From positions 62,001 through 126,000 of the forward strand of contig NZ_BAKM01000009.1 in NCBI RefSeq assembly GCF_000614185.1: a stretch of 64,000 nt of DNA, given 5' to 3'. The DNA comes from Phocaeicola sartorii JCM 17136 = DSM 21941 (GTDB lineage: Bacteria; Bacteroidota; Bacteroidia; Bacteroidales; Bacteroidaceae). A program made the translations under genes and the position numbers. The notes under the pieces were generated by a model that was not told where the DNA came from, did not search any database, and saw only the letters and a program-made list of their open reading frames with translations. This document shows, piece by piece, positions 22,333-32,682 of the stretch (positions are counted from its first letter, which is position 1; each line of letters begins with the position of its first letter).

Positions 22333-25300
22333 TTATTCAAGGTTGATACTCAAGCCAAGACCTCTCAGTTCATGTAACAATACATTCAGAGATTCCGGGA
22401 TACCCGGAGTCGGCATAGGTTCACCTTTCACAATAGCTTCGTAAGCCTTTGAACGTCCTACAACGTCATCAGACTTGATAGTCAGGATTTCCTGCAAGAT
22501 ATGTGCCGCGCCAAATGCTTCAAGCGCCCACACTTCCATTTCTCCGAAACGCTGACCACCGAACTGTGCCTTACCACCAAGCGGCTGCTGAGTAATAAGA
22601 GAGTACGGACCGATAGAACGAGCATGCATCTTATCTTCAACCATGTGACCCAATTTCAACATATAAGTTACACCCACTGTTGCAGGTTGGTCAAAACGCT
22701 CACCTGTACCACCATCACAAAGATAAGTCTTACAATAACGGGGCAATCCGGCTTTATCCGTCCATTCATTTAAATCATCCATAGAAGCACCATCAAAAAT
22801 AGGGGTAGCGAATTTCACGCCCAACTCTTTTCCGGCACGACCTAATACGGCTTCAAAAATCTGACCGATATTCATACGAGAAGGCACACCCAACGGATTC
22901 AATACGATATCAACCGGGGTTCCATCCGCCAAGAACGGCATATCTTCCTGGCGAACCACACGAGACACAATACCTTTGTTACCGTGACGTCCCGCCATCT
23001 TATCACCCACACCGATCTTACGTTTCTTGGCAATATAAACCTTAGCCATCTGAATAATACCTGCTGGAAGTTCATCACCGATAGTGATAGCGAATTTCCT
23101 ACGCTTCAATTCAGCATCCAATTCTTTATATTTCTTCAGGTAATTCATGACCAAATCGCGGATCATATCATTCTTATGAGCGTCGGCAGTCCACTTACTC
23201 AACTGAATAATAGTATAATCCAATGATTCCAGATCGCGTTTGGTAAACTTCGCACCCTTAGCAATAACTTCCGTTCCCAAGTAATCTTTTACCCCCTGAG
23301 AAACCTTACCGTTAGTCAACACCAACAATTTCTCAATCAAGATATCTTTCAGTTTGGCAGCCTTCTCTTCGAATTCATCATTCAGTTTAGGCAGAATAGC
23401 CTTATCGGCATTCTTCTCACTTCTGCTCTTGATAACACGTGAGAACAACTTCTTGTCGATAACGACCCCACGCAATGACGGAGAAGCTTTCAATGAAGCG
23501 TCCTTCACATCACCTGCCTTATCACCAAAGATAGCACGAAGCAATTTCTCTTCCGGAGAAGGATCTGATTCACCCTTTGGAGTAATCTTACCAATCAAGA
23601 TATCACCCGGTTCGATACGCGCACCTACACGAACGATACCGTTTTCATCCAAATCTTTAGTAGCTTCCTCACTCACATTAGGAATATCAGAAGTCAATTC
23701 TTCCATACCGCGTTTCGTCTCGCGGACTTCCAAAATATATTCATCAACGTGTACAGAGGTCAACAAGTCCTCACGTACAACGCGTTCATTCAACACAATA
23801 GCATCCTCGTAGTTATACCCCTTCCAAGGCATATAAGCCACCAACAGATTCTTACCCAATGCAAGCTCACCACCCTGAGTTGAATATCCTTCAGTCAGGA
23901 TATCACCTTTCTTCACACGCTGACCTTTATCACAAGTAGGACGAAGGTCAATAGTCATACTCTGATTAGTCTTACGGAATTTAGGAATTCTGTATTCCTT
24001 CAAAGCAGGTTCAAAGCTTACAAATTCTTCATCTTCATTTCTGTCATACAGGATACGGATAGTCGTTGCATCCACATACTCCACAACCCCGTCGCCTTCT
24101 GCGGCAATCTGAGTACGAGAGTCTTCAACCAACTGCTTTTCAATACCTGTACCTACGATAGGAGCCTCTGTACGCAACAAAGGAACCGCCTGGCGCATCA
24201 TGTTTGATCCCATCAATGCACGGTTAGCATCGTCATGTTCCAGGAACGGAATCAAAGAAGCAGCGATAGAAGCGATCTGCTGTGGAGAAACATCCATCAA
24301 CTCCACCTGGTCAGGAGTAACGACCGGATAATCGGCATCACGACGAGCTTTTACTTTCTCACGAACAAATTTGCCTTCATCATCCAACGGAGCATTACCC
24401 TGAGCTATAACCTTGTCTTCTTCCTCTTCAGCTGTGAGATATTCAATACCTTCAGCAGATATATCCACCTTGCCATCAGCTACCTTACGATAAGGAGTAG
24501 AGATAAAGCCGAGTTCATTGATCTTAGCATATACACACAAAGAAGAGATCAAACCGATATTCGGACCTTCCGGAGTCTCAATCGGACACAAACGGCCATA
24601 GTGAGTATAGTGTACGTCACGAACCTCGAAACCGGCACGCTCACGTGACAAACCACCAGGGCCTAACGCTGACAAACGACGTTTGTGAGTGATTTCGGCC
24701 AACGGATTGGTTTGGTCCATGAACTGCGACAAAGCATTTGTACCGAAGAATGAATTGATAACAGAAGAAATAGTCTTCGCATTAATCAGATCAATCGGAG
24801 TAAACACTTCATTGTCACGTACGTTCATACGTTCACGGATAGTACGGGACATACGTGCCAAACCAATTGCAAACTGGTTAGACAACTGCTCGCCCACCGT
24901 ACGTACACGACGGTTACTCAAATGGTCAATATCATCAACATCCGCTTTAGAGTTAATCAACTCAATCAGATACTTAATGATTTCGATAATATCTTGTTTT
25001 GTCAATACCTTCACATCCATATCCGTAGTCAGCCCCAACTTTTTGTTGATTCTGTAACGGCCTACTTCGCCAAGGTCATATCTTTTTTCAGAGAAGAACA
25101 AGTTATTGATAACCTCACGGGCGCTGGCATCATCAGCCGGGTCTGCATTACGCAACTGGCGGTAAATGTAAAGTACAGCCTCTTTTTCAGAGTTGCTCGG
25201 GTCTTTCTGAAGCGTATTAAAAATAATAGAGTAGTCGGATGAATTCGCTTCTTCCTTATGAACAAGGATATTCTGAACGCCAGAATCAATAATTTCATCG

Positions 25301-26145
25301 ATATGATCCTCTTCTATCACAGTCTCACGATCAATGATCACCTCATTACGTTCAATAGAAACAACTTCACCGGTGTCTTCATCTACGAAATCCTCTGTCC
25401 ATGTTTTCAAAACACGAGCAGCGAGTTTTCTTCCTACGACTTTCTTCAAATTAGTCTTGTTAACTTTAACGTCTTCAGCCAAGTTAAAGATTTCGAGGAT
25501 ATCTTTATCATTTTCAAAGCCCACCGCTCTTAACAGAGTCGTTACAGGCAATTTCTTTTTACGGTCGATATACGCATACATCACATTATTGATGTCTGTA
25601 GCGAATTCGATCCATGAACCTTTGAATGGTATAATACGGGCAGAGTACAATTTCGTACCGTTAGCATGTACACTCTGGCCGAAGAATACACCCGGAGAAC
25701 GATGTAACTGAGAAACGACTACACGTTCAGCACCATTGATTACAAAAGTTCCTTTCGGAGTCATATACGGAATAGGCCCCAAATAAACATCCTGAATGAC
25801 CGTGTCGAAATCTTCATGATCAGGATCAGTACAATACAGCTTCAATTTCGCCTTCAAAGGCACACTGTATGTGAGACCACGCTCCAGACACTCGTCTATT
25901 GAATAGTGAGGCGGATCAATGTAATAGTCCAAGAATTCAAGGACAAAGTTATTACGAGTGTCAGCGATAGGGAAGTTTTCAGCAAATACCTTGTACAGCC
26001 CGTCATTCTTACGTTTTTCGGGCGGGGTATCCAACTGTAAAAAGTCTTGGAATGACTTCAATTGCACTTCCAAGAAATCCGGATACTTCATCGGATTCTT
26101 GATGGAAGCAAAATTAACTCTTTGATTTTCAGTATTTGAAGACAT
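22333..26145 (-). CDS. rpoB: DNA-directed RNA polymerase beta subunit
   Basis: Beta subunit that forms the other wall of the active centre and the rifampicin pocket. 1270 residues, usual for this phylum. The rifampicin region is visible as [20 protein letters not shown] followed by [20 protein letters not shown], with the common rifampicin-sensitive residues in place ([15 protein letters not shown]). The end has the [20 protein letters not shown] block. Preceded by a hairpin after rplL. Confidence 0.98.
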   Translation of the reverse strand: MSSNTENQRVNFASIKNPMKYPDFLEVQLKSFQDFLQLDTPPEKRKNDGLYKVFAENFPIADTRNNFVLEFLDYYIDPPHYSIDECLERGLTYSVPLKAKLKLYCTDPDHEDFDTVIQDVYLGPIPYMTPKGTFVINGAERVVVSQLHRSPGVFFGQSVHANGTKLYSARIIPFKGSWIEFATDINNVMYAYIDRKKKLPVTTLLRAVGFENDKDILEIFNLAEDVKVNKTNLKKVVGRKLAARVLKTWTEDFVDEDTGEVVSIERNEVIIDRETVIEEDHIDEIIDSGVQNILVHKEEANSSDYSIIFNTLQKDPSNSEKEAVLYIYRQLRNADPADDASAREVINNLFFSEKRYDLGEVGRYRINKKLGLTTDMDVKVLTKQDIIEIIKYLIELINSKADVDDIDHLSNRRVRTVGEQLSNQFAIGLARMSRTIRERMNVRDNEVFTPIDLINAKTISSVINSFFGTNALSQFMDQTNPLAEITHKRRLSALGPGGLSRERAGFEVRDVHYTHYGRLCPIETPEGPNIGLISSLCVYAKINELGFISTPYRKVADGKVDISAEGIEYLTAEEEEDKVIAQGNAPLDDEGKFVREKVKARRDADYPVVTPDQVELMDVSPQQIASIAASLIPFLEHDDANRALMGSNMMRQAVPLLRTEAPIVGTGIEKQLVEDSRTQIAAEGDGVVEYVDATTIRILYDRNEDEEFVSFEPALKEYRIPKFRKTNQSMTIDLRPTCDKGQRVKKGDILTEGYSTQGGELALGKNLLVAYMPWKGYNYEDAIVLNERVVREDLLTSVHVDEYILEVRETKRGMEELTSDIPNVSEEATKDLDENGIVRVGARIEPGDILIGKITPKGESDPSPEEKLLRAIFGDKAGDVKDASLKASPSLRGVVIDKKLFSRVIKSRSEKNADKAILPKLNDEFEEKAAKLKDILIEKLLVLTNGKVSQGVKDYLGTEVIAKGAKFTKRDLESLDYTIIQLSKWTADAHKNDMIRDLVMNYLKKYKELDAELKRRKFAITIGDELPAGIIQMAKVYIAKKRKIGVGDKMAGRHGNKGIVSRVVRQEDMPFLADGTPVDIVLNPLGVPSRMNIGQIFEAVLGRAGKELGVKFATPIFDGASMDDLNEWTDKAGLPRYCKTYLCDGGTGERFDQPATVGVTYMLKLGHMVEDKMHARSIGPYSLITQQPLGGKAQFGGQRFGEMEVWALEAFGAAHILQEILTIKSDDVVGRSKAYEAIVKGEPMPTPGIPESLNVLLHELRGLGLSINLE

Positions 26146-26189
26146 TTGTTAATATTTTGTAGAACTTAATAATAATATAGACACAAAAA

Positions 26190-26222
26190 GGTTAAGAATC
26201 CTCTGCTTGAGGATTCCTAACC
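26190..26222 (-). promoter_or_regulatory. hairpin between rplL and rpoB, probable attenuator
   Basis: GGTTAAGAATCCTC and GAGGATTCCTAACC form a near-perfect stem (about 13 pairs with one bulge-like mismatch) around a five-base loop, 25 bases after the rplL stop. The minus strand continues with a few T after the stem (CTTTTTGTG), so it has the shape of a leaky terminator. In E. coli a terminator at the same place lowers rpoB output relative to L7/L12; the same role here is inference. Confidence 0.65.
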
Positions 26223-26247
26223 GTATTACCTGATACTCAGGCTAATA

Positions 26248-26622
26248 TTATTTAAGCTCAACTTCAGCTCCAGCTTCTTCCAAAGTTTTCTTCAGTGATT
26301 CAGCTTCGTCTTTAGCCAAGCCTTCTTTTACTGTGCTAGGAGCACCGTCTACCATGTCTTTAGCTTCTTTCAAGCCAAGACCACATGCTTCTTTAACGGC
26401 TTTAACAACCTGCAATTTAGCAGCGCCTGCGCTCTTCAAAACTACATCGAAAGATGTTTTTTCTTCAGCAGCAGCTGCACCAGCAGCAGGACCAGCAGCA
26501 ACAGCTACAGCTGCAGCAGCAGGTTCAATACCGTATTCTTCTTTAAGGATAGTTGCAAGTTCATTAACTTCTTTTACTGTCAAGTTAACTAATTGTTCTG
26601 CAAAAGCTTTCAAATCTGCCAT
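26248..26622 (-). CDS. rplL: 50S ribosomal protein L7/L12
   Basis: Stalk protein present in several copies per ribosome; it recruits and stimulates translational GTPases. 124 residues. Short N-terminal dimerisation helices, an Ala-rich hinge ([20 protein letters not shown] near 34-53), then the C-terminal domain [20 protein letters not shown] with [15 protein letters not shown]. It follows rplJ by 46 bases. Confidence 0.98.
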   Translation of the reverse strand: MADLKAFAEQLVNLTVKEVNELATILKEEYGIEPAAAAVAVAAGPAAGAAAAEEKTSFDVVLKSAGAAKLQVVKAVKEACGLGLKEAKDMVDGAPSTVKEGLAKDEAESLKKTLEEAGAEVELK

Positions 26623-26668
26623 TTTTGTATGATTTTAATTGTTTGTTACTAATTGATTATAAAATTGA

Positions 26669-27187
26669 TTATTCGGCACGTTCGCCCAGAGTCTTAAGAA
26701 CTCCATGAATGGTGTTACCACCTGATTGAAGAGCAGAAATAACATTCTTCGCCGGTGATTGCAGCAATGCAATGATATCAGCAATAACTTCATTCTTACT
26801 CTTGATATTGCAAAGAGCATCCAGTTGATTAGCACCTACATAGAAACCTTCTTCAGCATAAGCTGCTTTCAATGCAGGAATTTCCTCTTTGTATTCTTTC
26901 AACAACTTTGCAGGAGCGTTAGCTACTTCGCTAAACATTACTGAAGTTGTACCTTTTAAAGAATCGAACAACGGAGAGAAATCAACATCTTCCATGCTCA
27001 TCAGAGCTTTGTGAAGCAAAGAATTCTTCACAACAACCAGCTTAATACCAGCTTTAAAACACTTTCTTCTCAGTTCACTTGTCTTAGCTGCATCCATAGC
27101 AGTTGTGTCAACCAAATAGAAATGTCCGTATTGCTTAACGGTTTCAGCCAACTGACCAATAATAACGCCTTTATCTTCCTTTCTCAT
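26669..27187 (-). CDS. rplJ: 50S ribosomal protein L10
   Basis: Stalk base that anchors L7/L12 dimers. 172 residues. It begins MRKEDKGVIIGQLAETVKQY and contains the KNSLLHKALMSMEDVDFSPL segment and a C-terminal helix for L12 binding. A strong AAGGAGG Shine-Dalgarno (27192-27198) precedes the start, which is uncommon in Bacteroidetes. The spacer from rplA is only 15 bases, so there is no room for the long L10 leader that regulates this operon in E. coli. Confidence 0.97.
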   Translation of the reverse strand: MRKEDKGVIIGQLAETVKQYGHFYLVDTTAMDAAKTSELRRKCFKAGIKLVVVKNSLLHKALMSMEDVDFSPLFDSLKGTTSVMFSEVANAPAKLLKEYKEEIPALKAAYAEEGFYVGANQLDALCNIKSKNEVIADIIALLQSPAKNVISALQSGGNTIHGVLKTLGERAE

Positions 27188-27202
27188 GATTCCTCCTTAT
27201 TA

Positions 27203-27901
27203 TTAGTTTTCTTCTACAGTTTTGGGATCAATCTTGATACCCTTACTCATAGTACTTGAAAGATAAATACTCTTAATATAGGTACCCTTAGCTGAGCTTG
27301 GTTTCAATTTAATGATAGTAGCGATAAATTCTTTCGCATTATCACGAATCTGATCAGCAGTGAAAGAAACCTTACCAATTGAAGTATGAACGATACCGCT
27401 CTTATCAACCTTAAAGTCAATCTTACCTTGCTTAACTTCCTTAACAGCCTTAGCTACATCCATAGTTACAGTACCACTCTTAGGATTCGGCATTAATCCG
27501 CGAGGACCAAGAACACGACCCAGAGCACCGATCTTACCCATGATAGACGGCATTGTGATGATAACATCAATATCAGTCCATCCACCTTTGATCTTTTCAA
27601 TATATTCGTCAAGACCAACATAGTCAGCGCCAGCTTCTTTTGCAGCAGCTTCAGCATCAGGTGTACACAGAACCAAGACACGTACCTGCTTACCTGTTCC
27701 GTGAGGCAGTGAAACTACACCACGAACCATTTGGTTAGCTTTACGAGGGTCTACACCTAAACGTACGTCAATATCTAATGAAGCATCAAATTTAGAAAAA
27801 GTAATATCTTTAACTAACTGTGCAGCTTCTTTCAGTGAGTATGCTTTCCCTGCTTCAATTTTTTCTGCAGCCAACTTTTGATTTTTTGTCAGTTTACCCA
27901 T
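27203..27901 (-). CDS. rplA: 50S ribosomal protein L1
   Basis: Forms the mobile L1 stalk that helps release E-site tRNA; in E. coli it represses the L11 operon. 232 residues. The signature [20 protein letters not shown] near residues 124-143 is present. It follows rplK by 15 bases. Confidence 0.97.
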   Translation of the reverse strand: MGKLTKNQKLAAEKIEAGKAYSLKEAAQLVKDITFSKFDASLDIDVRLGVDPRKANQMVRGVVSLPHGTGKQVRVLVLCTPDAEAAAKEAGADYVGLDEYIEKIKGGWTDIDVIITMPSIMGKIGALGRVLGPRGLMPNPKSGTVTMDVAKAVKEVKQGKIDFKVDKSGIVHTSIGKVSFTADQIRDNAKEFIATIIKLKPSSAKGTYIKSIYLSSTMSKGIKIDPKTVEEN

Positions 27902-27916
27902 TATAATTGAAGTTTA

Positions 27917-28360
27917 TTAGTTATTACCCGGGAATTCCCCTTTTACAGCGATACCCATACTTCTAGCTGTACCAGCTACCATAGTCATAGCCGACTCGAT
28001 AGTGAAGCAGTTCAAGTCAACCATTTTGTCCTGAGCAATCGTACGAACTTGTTCCCAAGTAATTTCAGCAACTTTCTTACGGTTAGGCTCAGCAGAACCA
28101 CTCTTAATCTTAGCCATTTCAAGCAATTGAATAGCTACGGGAGGAGTCTTGATGACAAAATCAAAAGACTTATCTGCGTAGTAGGTAATGATTACAGGTA
28201 AAATCTTACCTGCTTTGTCCTGGGTTCTGGCATTGAATTGCTTGCAAAATTCCATGATGTTAATACCCTTAGAACCCAAAGCAGGTCCAACGGGAGGTGA
28301 TGGATTTGCAGCGCCTCCTTTAATCTGTAATTTGATTAGTCCAGCAACTTCTTTAGCCAT
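27917..28360 (-). CDS. rplK: 50S ribosomal protein L11
   Basis: Binds the GTPase-associated centre of 23S rRNA and is needed for the stringent response and factor function. 147 residues, starting [20 protein letters not shown], with [20 protein letters not shown] and the C-terminal RNA-binding domain. It follows nusG by 60 bases. Confidence 0.97.
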   Translation of the reverse strand: MAKEVAGLIKLQIKGGAANPSPPVGPALGSKGINIMEFCKQFNARTQDKAGKILPVIITYYADKSFDFVIKTPPVAIQLLEMAKIKSGSAEPNRKKVAEITWEQVRTIAQDKMVDLNCFTIESAMTMVAGTARSMGIAVKGEFPGNN

Positions 28361-28420
28361 TTTGTTTCTAATTTTTATATATTAATTATATCGAAAGTCT
28401 AATGCACGTAACAGGATGCA

Positions 28421-28964
28421 TTATTCTTTCTCGACATCCATAAAGCCAAGTTCCAGCGGAGTTTTACGTCCGAAGATCTTAACCATAACCTTCAACTTCC
28501 GTTTTTCGGTGTTCACTTCTTCAATGAGACCACTGAAGCCACTGAACGGTCCAACGGCAACTTTCACTGTTTCTCCTACGGTGTAAGGTACATTCAGTTC
28601 CTCACTGCCTTCCTGGAGTTCATCCACCGTACCAAGTATGCGATTCACTTCCGATTGTCTCAGAGGGACCGGATTTTCGGAACCTCCCAAGAAGCCGATT
28701 ACATTCGGAGTGTTTCTCAAATGATGAGCAACTTCACCGACCAAAGCAGCTTCTACTAAAACGTATCCGGGAAGATAACTTCTTTCTTTCACAATTTTCT
28801 TACCATTGCGAACCTGATACACTTTCTCAGTAGGAATCAACACCTGAGACACATACTCGCTAAGGTCACTATTCTTAATGTCAGCATCAAGATATTCCTT
28901 AACCTTGCTTTCTTTTCCACTAACGGCACGTAACACGTACCACTTTTTTTTCAATCTCAGACAT
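28421..28964 (-). CDS. nusG: transcription elongation factor NusG (one extra base in an A8 run)
   Basis: Binds RNA polymerase, increases processivity and links it to the ribosome through S10. From the ATG at 28964 the reading is MSEIEKK, then a run of eight A (T8 at 28944-28951) shifts the frame; with seven A it continues WYVLRAVSGKESKVKEYLDA. The NGN domain is followed by a C-terminal KOW domain (VGETVKVAVGPFSGFSGLIE). The repaired protein is about 180 residues. An alternative TTG start at 28954 would avoid the frameshift but discards the conserved MSEIEKK start. It lies 13 bases after secE. Confidence 0.93.
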
Positions 28965-28977
28965 CTTTACTCAATTA

Positions 28978-29172
28978 TTAGTGCGGATAGATAATATCCT
29001 CCATTACAAACTGGAAGACTGAATCCATAAGAAAAACGACTAGCGCAATGAGCAGGGAAGCATATAAAACAACCACTGCGCTACTAGAAAGTTCTTTACG
29101 AGTAGGCCATGATACTTTATGGACTAATTCGTCATAAGATTCTTTACAATAATTTGCTACTTTCTGAAACAT
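28978..29172 (-). CDS. secE: protein translocase subunit SecE
   Basis: Single-span clamp subunit of SecYEG. 64 residues: an amphipathic N-terminal helix with the conserved ESYDELVHKVSWPTRKEL, then one membrane span (SSAVVVLYASLLIALVVFLM). The minimal one-span form is usual outside Enterobacteria. It is placed just ahead of nusG, the standard order. Confidence 0.96.
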   Translation of the reverse strand: MFQKVANYCKESYDELVHKVSWPTRKELSSSAVVVLYASLLIALVVFLMDSVFQFVMEDIIYPH

Positions 29173-29188
29173 ATTCTTTCAAGTTTAG

Positions 29189-29261
29189 CACGGGAGGAGA
29201 GGCTCGAACTCCCGACACCCGGTTTTGGAGACCGGTGCTCTACCAACTGAGCTACTCCCGT
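29189..29261 (-). tRNA. trnW: tRNA-Trp (CCA)
   Basis: 73 bases reading ACGGGAG...CTCCCGT plus discriminator G. The anticodon arm CCGGT/CTCCAAA/ACCGG places anticodon CCA. D-arm (GCTCAGTTGGTAGAGC) and T-arm (GGGAGTTCGAGCCTCTCC-like) are intact; CCA is not encoded. It lies between tuf and secE. Confidence 0.96.
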
Positions 29262-29300
29262 AAAAATCAGTCCCCGGTATATTACGACCGAGAACTGATC
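29262..29300 (-). terminator. terminator after tuf
   Basis: On the minus strand GATCAGT...ACTGATTTTT forms a long imperfect stem ending in a T run, 27 bases after the tuf stop and immediately against the 5' end of tRNA-Trp. It would end the tRNA-tuf transcript or act as a partial terminator feeding tRNA-Trp-secE-nusG. Confidence 0.65.
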
Positions 29301-29326
29301 ATATTATTTATCTAATGTAATGTGTA

Positions 29327-30511
29327 TTAGTCAAGAAGTTCTGTAATCTGACCAGCACCTACTGTACGTCCACCTTCGCGGATAGCGAAACGCAAACCTA
29401 CGTTCAATGCAACCGGGTAGATCAACTCAACTGTAATAGTTACGTTATCACCAGGCATTACCATTTCAGTTCCTTCCGGCAAAGTGATTTCACCTGTACA
29501 GTCCATAGTACGCAAATAGAACTGAGGACGGTATTTGTTATGGAACGGAGTGTGACGGCCACCTTCTTCTTTCTTCAAGATATAAACCTCAGCTTTGAAC
29601 TTAGAGTGAGCCTTAACCTGACCCGGCTTACACAAGATCATACCACGCTTGATTTCGTTCTTGTCGATACCACGCAACAACAAACCAACGTTATCACCAG
29701 CTTCACCTTGATCCAACAGTTTACGGAACATTTCAACACCAGTTACAACTGATTTCTTATCTTCACCCAAACCAAGGATTTCAATTTCGTCACCTACATG
29801 AATAACACCAGCTTCGATACGACCTGTAGCAACAGTACCACGACCAGTGATAGAGAATACGTCTTCAACAGGCATCAAGAAAGGTTTATCGATATCACGC
29901 GGAGGCAATGGAATCCAAGTATCAACTGCATCCATCAATTCCATTACTTTATCTTCCCATTCAGCAACACCGTTCAAAGCACCCAGTGCAGAACCGCGGA
30001 TGATAGGAGTATTATCGCCGTCGAAATCATAGAATGAAAGCAGTTCACGCATTTCCATTTCTACCAATTCCAACATTTCTTCATCGTCAACCATATCGCA
30101 CTTGTTCAAGAAAACAACCAAACGAGGTACGTTTACCTGACGAGCCAACAGGATGTGTTCACGAGTCTGAGGCATCGGACCATCAGTTGCAGCACAAACG
30201 ATGATTGCGCCATCCATCTGAGCAGCACCAGTAACCATGTTCTTTACATAGTCGGCGTGACCCGGACAGTCAACGTGAGCATAATGACGATTTGCAGTTT
30301 GATATTCTACGTGAGAAGTATTGATAGTAATACCTCTTTCTTTTTCTTCAGGAGCGTTGTCGATTGAATCGAAAGAACGCAATTCTGAAAGACCTTTTTT
30401 AGCCAACACAGTAGTGATAGCAGCAGTCAAAGTGGTTTTACCGTGGTCAACGTGACCGATAGTACCAATGTTAACGTGCGGTTTCGAACGTTCAAATTTC
30501 TCTTTAGCCAT
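29327..30511 (-). CDS. tuf: elongation factor Tu
   Basis: GTPase that delivers aminoacyl-tRNA to the ribosome. 394 residues, the family length. Motifs: GHVDHGKTT (19-27), [23 protein letters not shown] (about 81-91) and NKCDMVDD (about 136-143), then domains II and III. It is preceded by four tRNA genes and followed by tRNA-Trp. No second tuf copy occurs next to fusA here. Confidence 0.98.
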   Translation of the reverse strand: MAKEKFERSKPHVNIGTIGHVDHGKTTLTAAITTVLAKKGLSELRSFDSIDNAPEEKERGITINTSHVEYQTANRHYAHVDCPGHADYVKNMVTGAAQMDGAIIVCAATDGPMPQTREHILLARQVNVPRLVVFLNKCDMVDDEEMLELVEMEMRELLSFYDFDGDNTPIIRGSALGALNGVAEWEDKVMELMDAVDTWIPLPPRDIDKPFLMPVEDVFSITGRGTVATGRIEAGVIHVGDEIEILGLGEDKKSVVTGVEMFRKLLDQGEAGDNVGLLLRGIDKNEIKRGMILCKPGQVKAHSKFKAEVYILKKEEGGRHTPFHNKYRPQFYLRTMDCTGEITLPEGTEMVMPGDNVTITVELIYPVALNVGLRFAIREGGRTVGAGQITELLD

Positions 30512-30562
30512 AGCTTTACTTGTTATTTATTTGATTAATAATCAGCAATTACGTTATCAAAG

Positions 30563-30634
<72 letters not shown>

Positions 30635-30644
30635 AAGAAAAGAG

Positions 30645-30717
30645 AGCGGAAGACGGGGCTCAAACCCGCGACCCTCAGCTTGGAAGGCTAATGCTCTATC
30701 AACTGAGCTACTTCCGC
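30645..30717 (-). tRNA. trnG: tRNA-Gly (TCC)
   Basis: 73 bases, acceptor GCGGAAG/CTTCCGC. Anticodon arm TTAGC/CTTCCAA/GCTGA gives anticodon TCC. Equivalent in position to E. coli glyT. Confidence 0.95.
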
Positions 30718-30749
30718 AAAACTAAAGACTTTTCAAAGCCTCAAGAATG

Positions 30750-30832
30750 TGGGCAAAGATGGATTCGAACCACCGAAGTCGAAAGACAGCAGATTTACAG
30801 TCTGCCCCATTTGGCCACTCTGGTATTTGCCC
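30750..30832 (-). tRNA. trnY: tRNA-Tyr (GTA)
   Basis: 83 bases with a long variable arm, acceptor GGGCAAA/TTTGCCC. Anticodon arm GCAGA/CTGTAAA/TCTGC gives anticodon GTA. Equivalent in position to E. coli tyrU. Confidence 0.95.
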
Positions 30833-30877
30833 AACTTATTTTTCAAAGATCTATTAGCTTTTCAGCATCTTTTCTTG

Positions 30878-30951
30878 AGCCTCTTGTCGGATTCGAACCA
30901 ACGACCCCGAGATTACAAATCACGTGCTCTGGCCAACTGAGCTAAAGAGGC
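30878..30951 (-). tRNA. trnT: tRNA-Thr (TGT)
   Basis: 74 bases, acceptor GCCTCTT/AAGAGGC. Anticodon loop TTTGTAA gives anticodon TGT; the stem CGTGA/TCTCG has one T-T mismatch. First gene after the promoter at 31001-31030, equivalent to E. coli thrU. Confidence 0.93.
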
Positions 30952-31000
30952 TTGTTATTTCTAACTTTGCAACCATTCCACCTCGGATGGTTAAGCGGCT

Positions 31001-31030
31001 GCAAAGTTAGATATTTATTTTAAATCTCAA
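31001..31030 (-). promoter_or_regulatory. promoter of the tRNA-tuf transcription unit
   Basis: Minus strand TTTTTG, 18 bases, then TAACTTTGC (31001-31009), about 50 bases before the first tRNA. The leader carries the hairpin AACCAT...ATGGTT and a second TAACTTTGC in the opposite orientation at 30962-30970. Confidence 0.7.
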
Positions 31031-31049
31031 AAACTTTCAGCGATTTTTT

Positions 31050-31349
31050 TTATTTACCGCGCAGTTTTTCTTTATATTTTGTCAATTGCTTGGAAAGTGC
31101 GTCCACGCACACGTCAACTGACTCTTCAAATGTATCACTCACCTTCTCTGCAAAGAACTCACCATTAGGAACCAACACTTTCATACTAGCCTCCTTGTTC
31201 ATTGCAGTTTCAGGTTTTACCACTTTTAATGACACCTCCACTTTATTTATATCGTCACAATACTTTTCTAACTTAGCAGCTTTTTTCTGGATAAAATCCT
31301 GAAGTCTTTCCGTTGCATCGAAATGAATAGCTTGAATTCTAACTTCCAT
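31050..31349 (-). CDS. hpf: ribosome hibernation factor, short HPF/RaiA family
   Basis: Binds the decoding channel of idle 70S ribosomes in stationary phase. 99 residues, the short form: one beta-alpha-beta-beta-beta-alpha domain starting MEVRIQAIHFDATERLQDFI, without the C-terminal dimerisation domain of long HPF, so 100S formation would need another factor. A near-perfect AAAGGAGG Shine-Dalgarno lies five bases before the start. It is third in the rpsU-xerC-hpf unit, with 14 bases after xerC. Confidence 0.93.
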   Translation of the reverse strand: MEVRIQAIHFDATERLQDFIQKKAAKLEKYCDDINKVEVSLKVVKPETAMNKEASMKVLVPNGEFFAEKVSDTFEESVDVCVDALSKQLTKYKEKLRGK

Positions 31350-31363
31350 AAATACCTCCTTTT

Positions 31364-32245
31364 TTACGCTCTTGGATGAGCTTGTTCATAAACTTTTTTA
31401 AGTTCCTCAAAAGTTGTATGCGTATAGACCTCCGTTGTTGTCAGACTACTATGGCCCAGCAATTCCTTCACCGCGCCCAACTCTGCCTCATTATTCAGCA
31501 TAGTAGTTGCAAAAGTATGTCTCAACACATGCGGACTTCTTTTTTTCAGCGATACCACCTTTGAGAGGTTCCGTTTCACTAAAAGATATACCTTTCCAGC
31601 ATACATCCGTTTCCCATTCTCCAGAACAAAAAACGCCTCCGCTTTTCCAGGCAACGCTTCGTTTCTTACCTTCAGATAAACAAGCATCGCTTCCCGCAGT
31701 TCTTCACCAAAAGGAATCAGCCGCTGTTTGTTTCTCTTACCCGTCACTTTTATCAGAGATGCAGAGAAATCGACATCCACATCATTCAGCCCTATCAGTT
31801 CGGAAAGCCGCATGCCCGTAGCATAAAACATTTCCAATATCATTTTATCCCGACAACCTGTAAAATCGTCCTTAAAAGGGACCTCATCCAAGAGTCGGTC
31901 CATTTCACGTTCTTTCAGAAATACAGGCAGAGGCTTCTTGTTTTTCGGACCAATGATTTTCAACATCGGGTCCACCCTCACCACGCCTTTCTTCAGAAGG
32001 AAACGATAAAACGACCGGAGCGAACTCAGTTTCCGGTTTACAGAAGTAGATGTATACCCAGCCTCCATCAGGTTCATTATCCAACCACGGACCAGATCCG
32101 CATCTACCGTTGTAAAATCAATATTCTCATCCCTCCCCTTGAAGTATTCTTCAAATTTGGTCAAATCTATTCCATAGCTAACTATCGTTTTCTCAGAATA
32201 GTTCCTTTCAAACCGAAGATAATCCAAAAAAGAGTCTGTCATCAT
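31364..32245 (-). CDS. xerC: tyrosine recombinase, XerC/XerD family
   Basis: Resolves chromosome dimers at dif with a partner Xer protein. 293 residues (292 if the second ATG is used). SAM-like N-terminal core-binding domain (FLDYLRFERNYSEKTIVSYG), then the catalytic domain with the active-site set: R in YATGMRLSELIGL, H-x-x-R in HVLRHTFATTM, H in LLGHSSLTTTEVY and Y in the same segment. It sits between rpsU and hpf in a housekeeping unit rather than beside an att site, so it is a Xer protein and not a phage integrase. Whether it is XerC or XerD cannot be settled by reading. Confidence 0.88.
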   Translation of the reverse strand: MMTDSFLDYLRFERNYSEKTIVSYGIDLTKFEEYFKGRDENIDFTTVDADLVRGWIMNLMEAGYTSTSVNRKLSSLRSFYRFLLKKGVVRVDPMLKIIGPKNKKPLPVFLKEREMDRLLDEVPFKDDFTGCRDKMILEMFYATGMRLSELIGLNDVDVDFSASLIKVTGKRNKQRLIPFGEELREAMLVYLKVRNEALPGKAEAFFVLENGKRMYAGKVYLLVKRNLSKVVSLKKRSPHVLRHTFATTMLNNEAELGAVKELLGHSSLTTTEVYTHTTFEELKKVYEQAHPRA

Positions 32246-32322
32246 AAGAAACGTCGCTTATCAATTCAGCAACGAATATATGAAAAAGAATTCAATTATT
32301 CAAAGAATGTGCGAGTTTTTAA

Positions 32323-32514
32323 TTATTCTTCTACTTGCTGAAGCTTCTGCACATAGACTGCACGCTCTCTTTTCAGTCTGTTCAATACAGACGGCTTGTC
32401 GAACTGTTGTCTAGCTCTTAATTCTTTTACAACACCTGTTTTTTCAAATTTTCTTTTGAACTTCTTCAGCGCTTTTTCAATGTTTTCGCCTTCTTTTACT
32501 GGTACTACAATCAT
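32323..32514 (-). CDS. rpsU: 30S ribosomal protein S21
   Basis: Small basic protein near the anti-Shine-Dalgarno end of 16S rRNA. 63 residues, starting MIVVPVKEGENIEKALKKFK. In Bacteroidetes S21 with S18 and S6 hides the anti-Shine-Dalgarno sequence, which explains why most genes here lack strong Shine-Dalgarno sites. The leader before this start (AATTATTAAAAACA) has none. Confidence 0.95.
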   Translation of the reverse strand: MIVVPVKEGENIEKALKKFKRKFEKTGVVKELRARQQFDKPSVLNRLKRERAVYVQKLQQVEE

Positions 32515-32570
32515 TGTTTTTAATTATTAAATATGTTGTTATTAAAATTTTCTGATAGTCAAATTGCGGC

Positions 32571-32603
32571 GCAAAATTACACATACTTTCTTTATTTACA
32601 AAA
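32571..32603 (-). promoter_or_regulatory. promoter of rpsU-xerC-hpf
   Basis: Minus strand TTTTG, 19 bases, TAATTTTGC (32571-32579), 57 bases before rpsU. This is close to the phylum consensus and lies back to back with the promoter for the plus-strand peptidase. Confidence 0.7.
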
Positions 32604-32641
32604 CTTTCCGCAATTATTTATCTAAAATAATCCAGAAATCG

Positions 32642-32650
32642 TATCTTTGC
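32642..32650 (+). promoter_or_regulatory. -7 element before the Xaa-Pro aminopeptidase
   Basis: TATCTTTGC matches the phylum -7 box and lies 33 bases before the start codon at 32683. The -33 box is not clear. Confidence 0.55.
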
Positions 32651-32682
32651 TTTCCAGTACAAACCATTATAAACCAATTAAA

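Noticed and set aside
26245..26640. Possible small RNA opposite rplL
   Set aside because: The plus-strand frame there is the Ala-rich hinge read backwards; there is no promoter or terminator on that strand.
31364..32245. Phage or conjugative-element integrase
   Set aside because: The recombinase lies between rpsU and hpf in a housekeeping unit with its own ribosomal-type promoter and no att site; it fits Xer.
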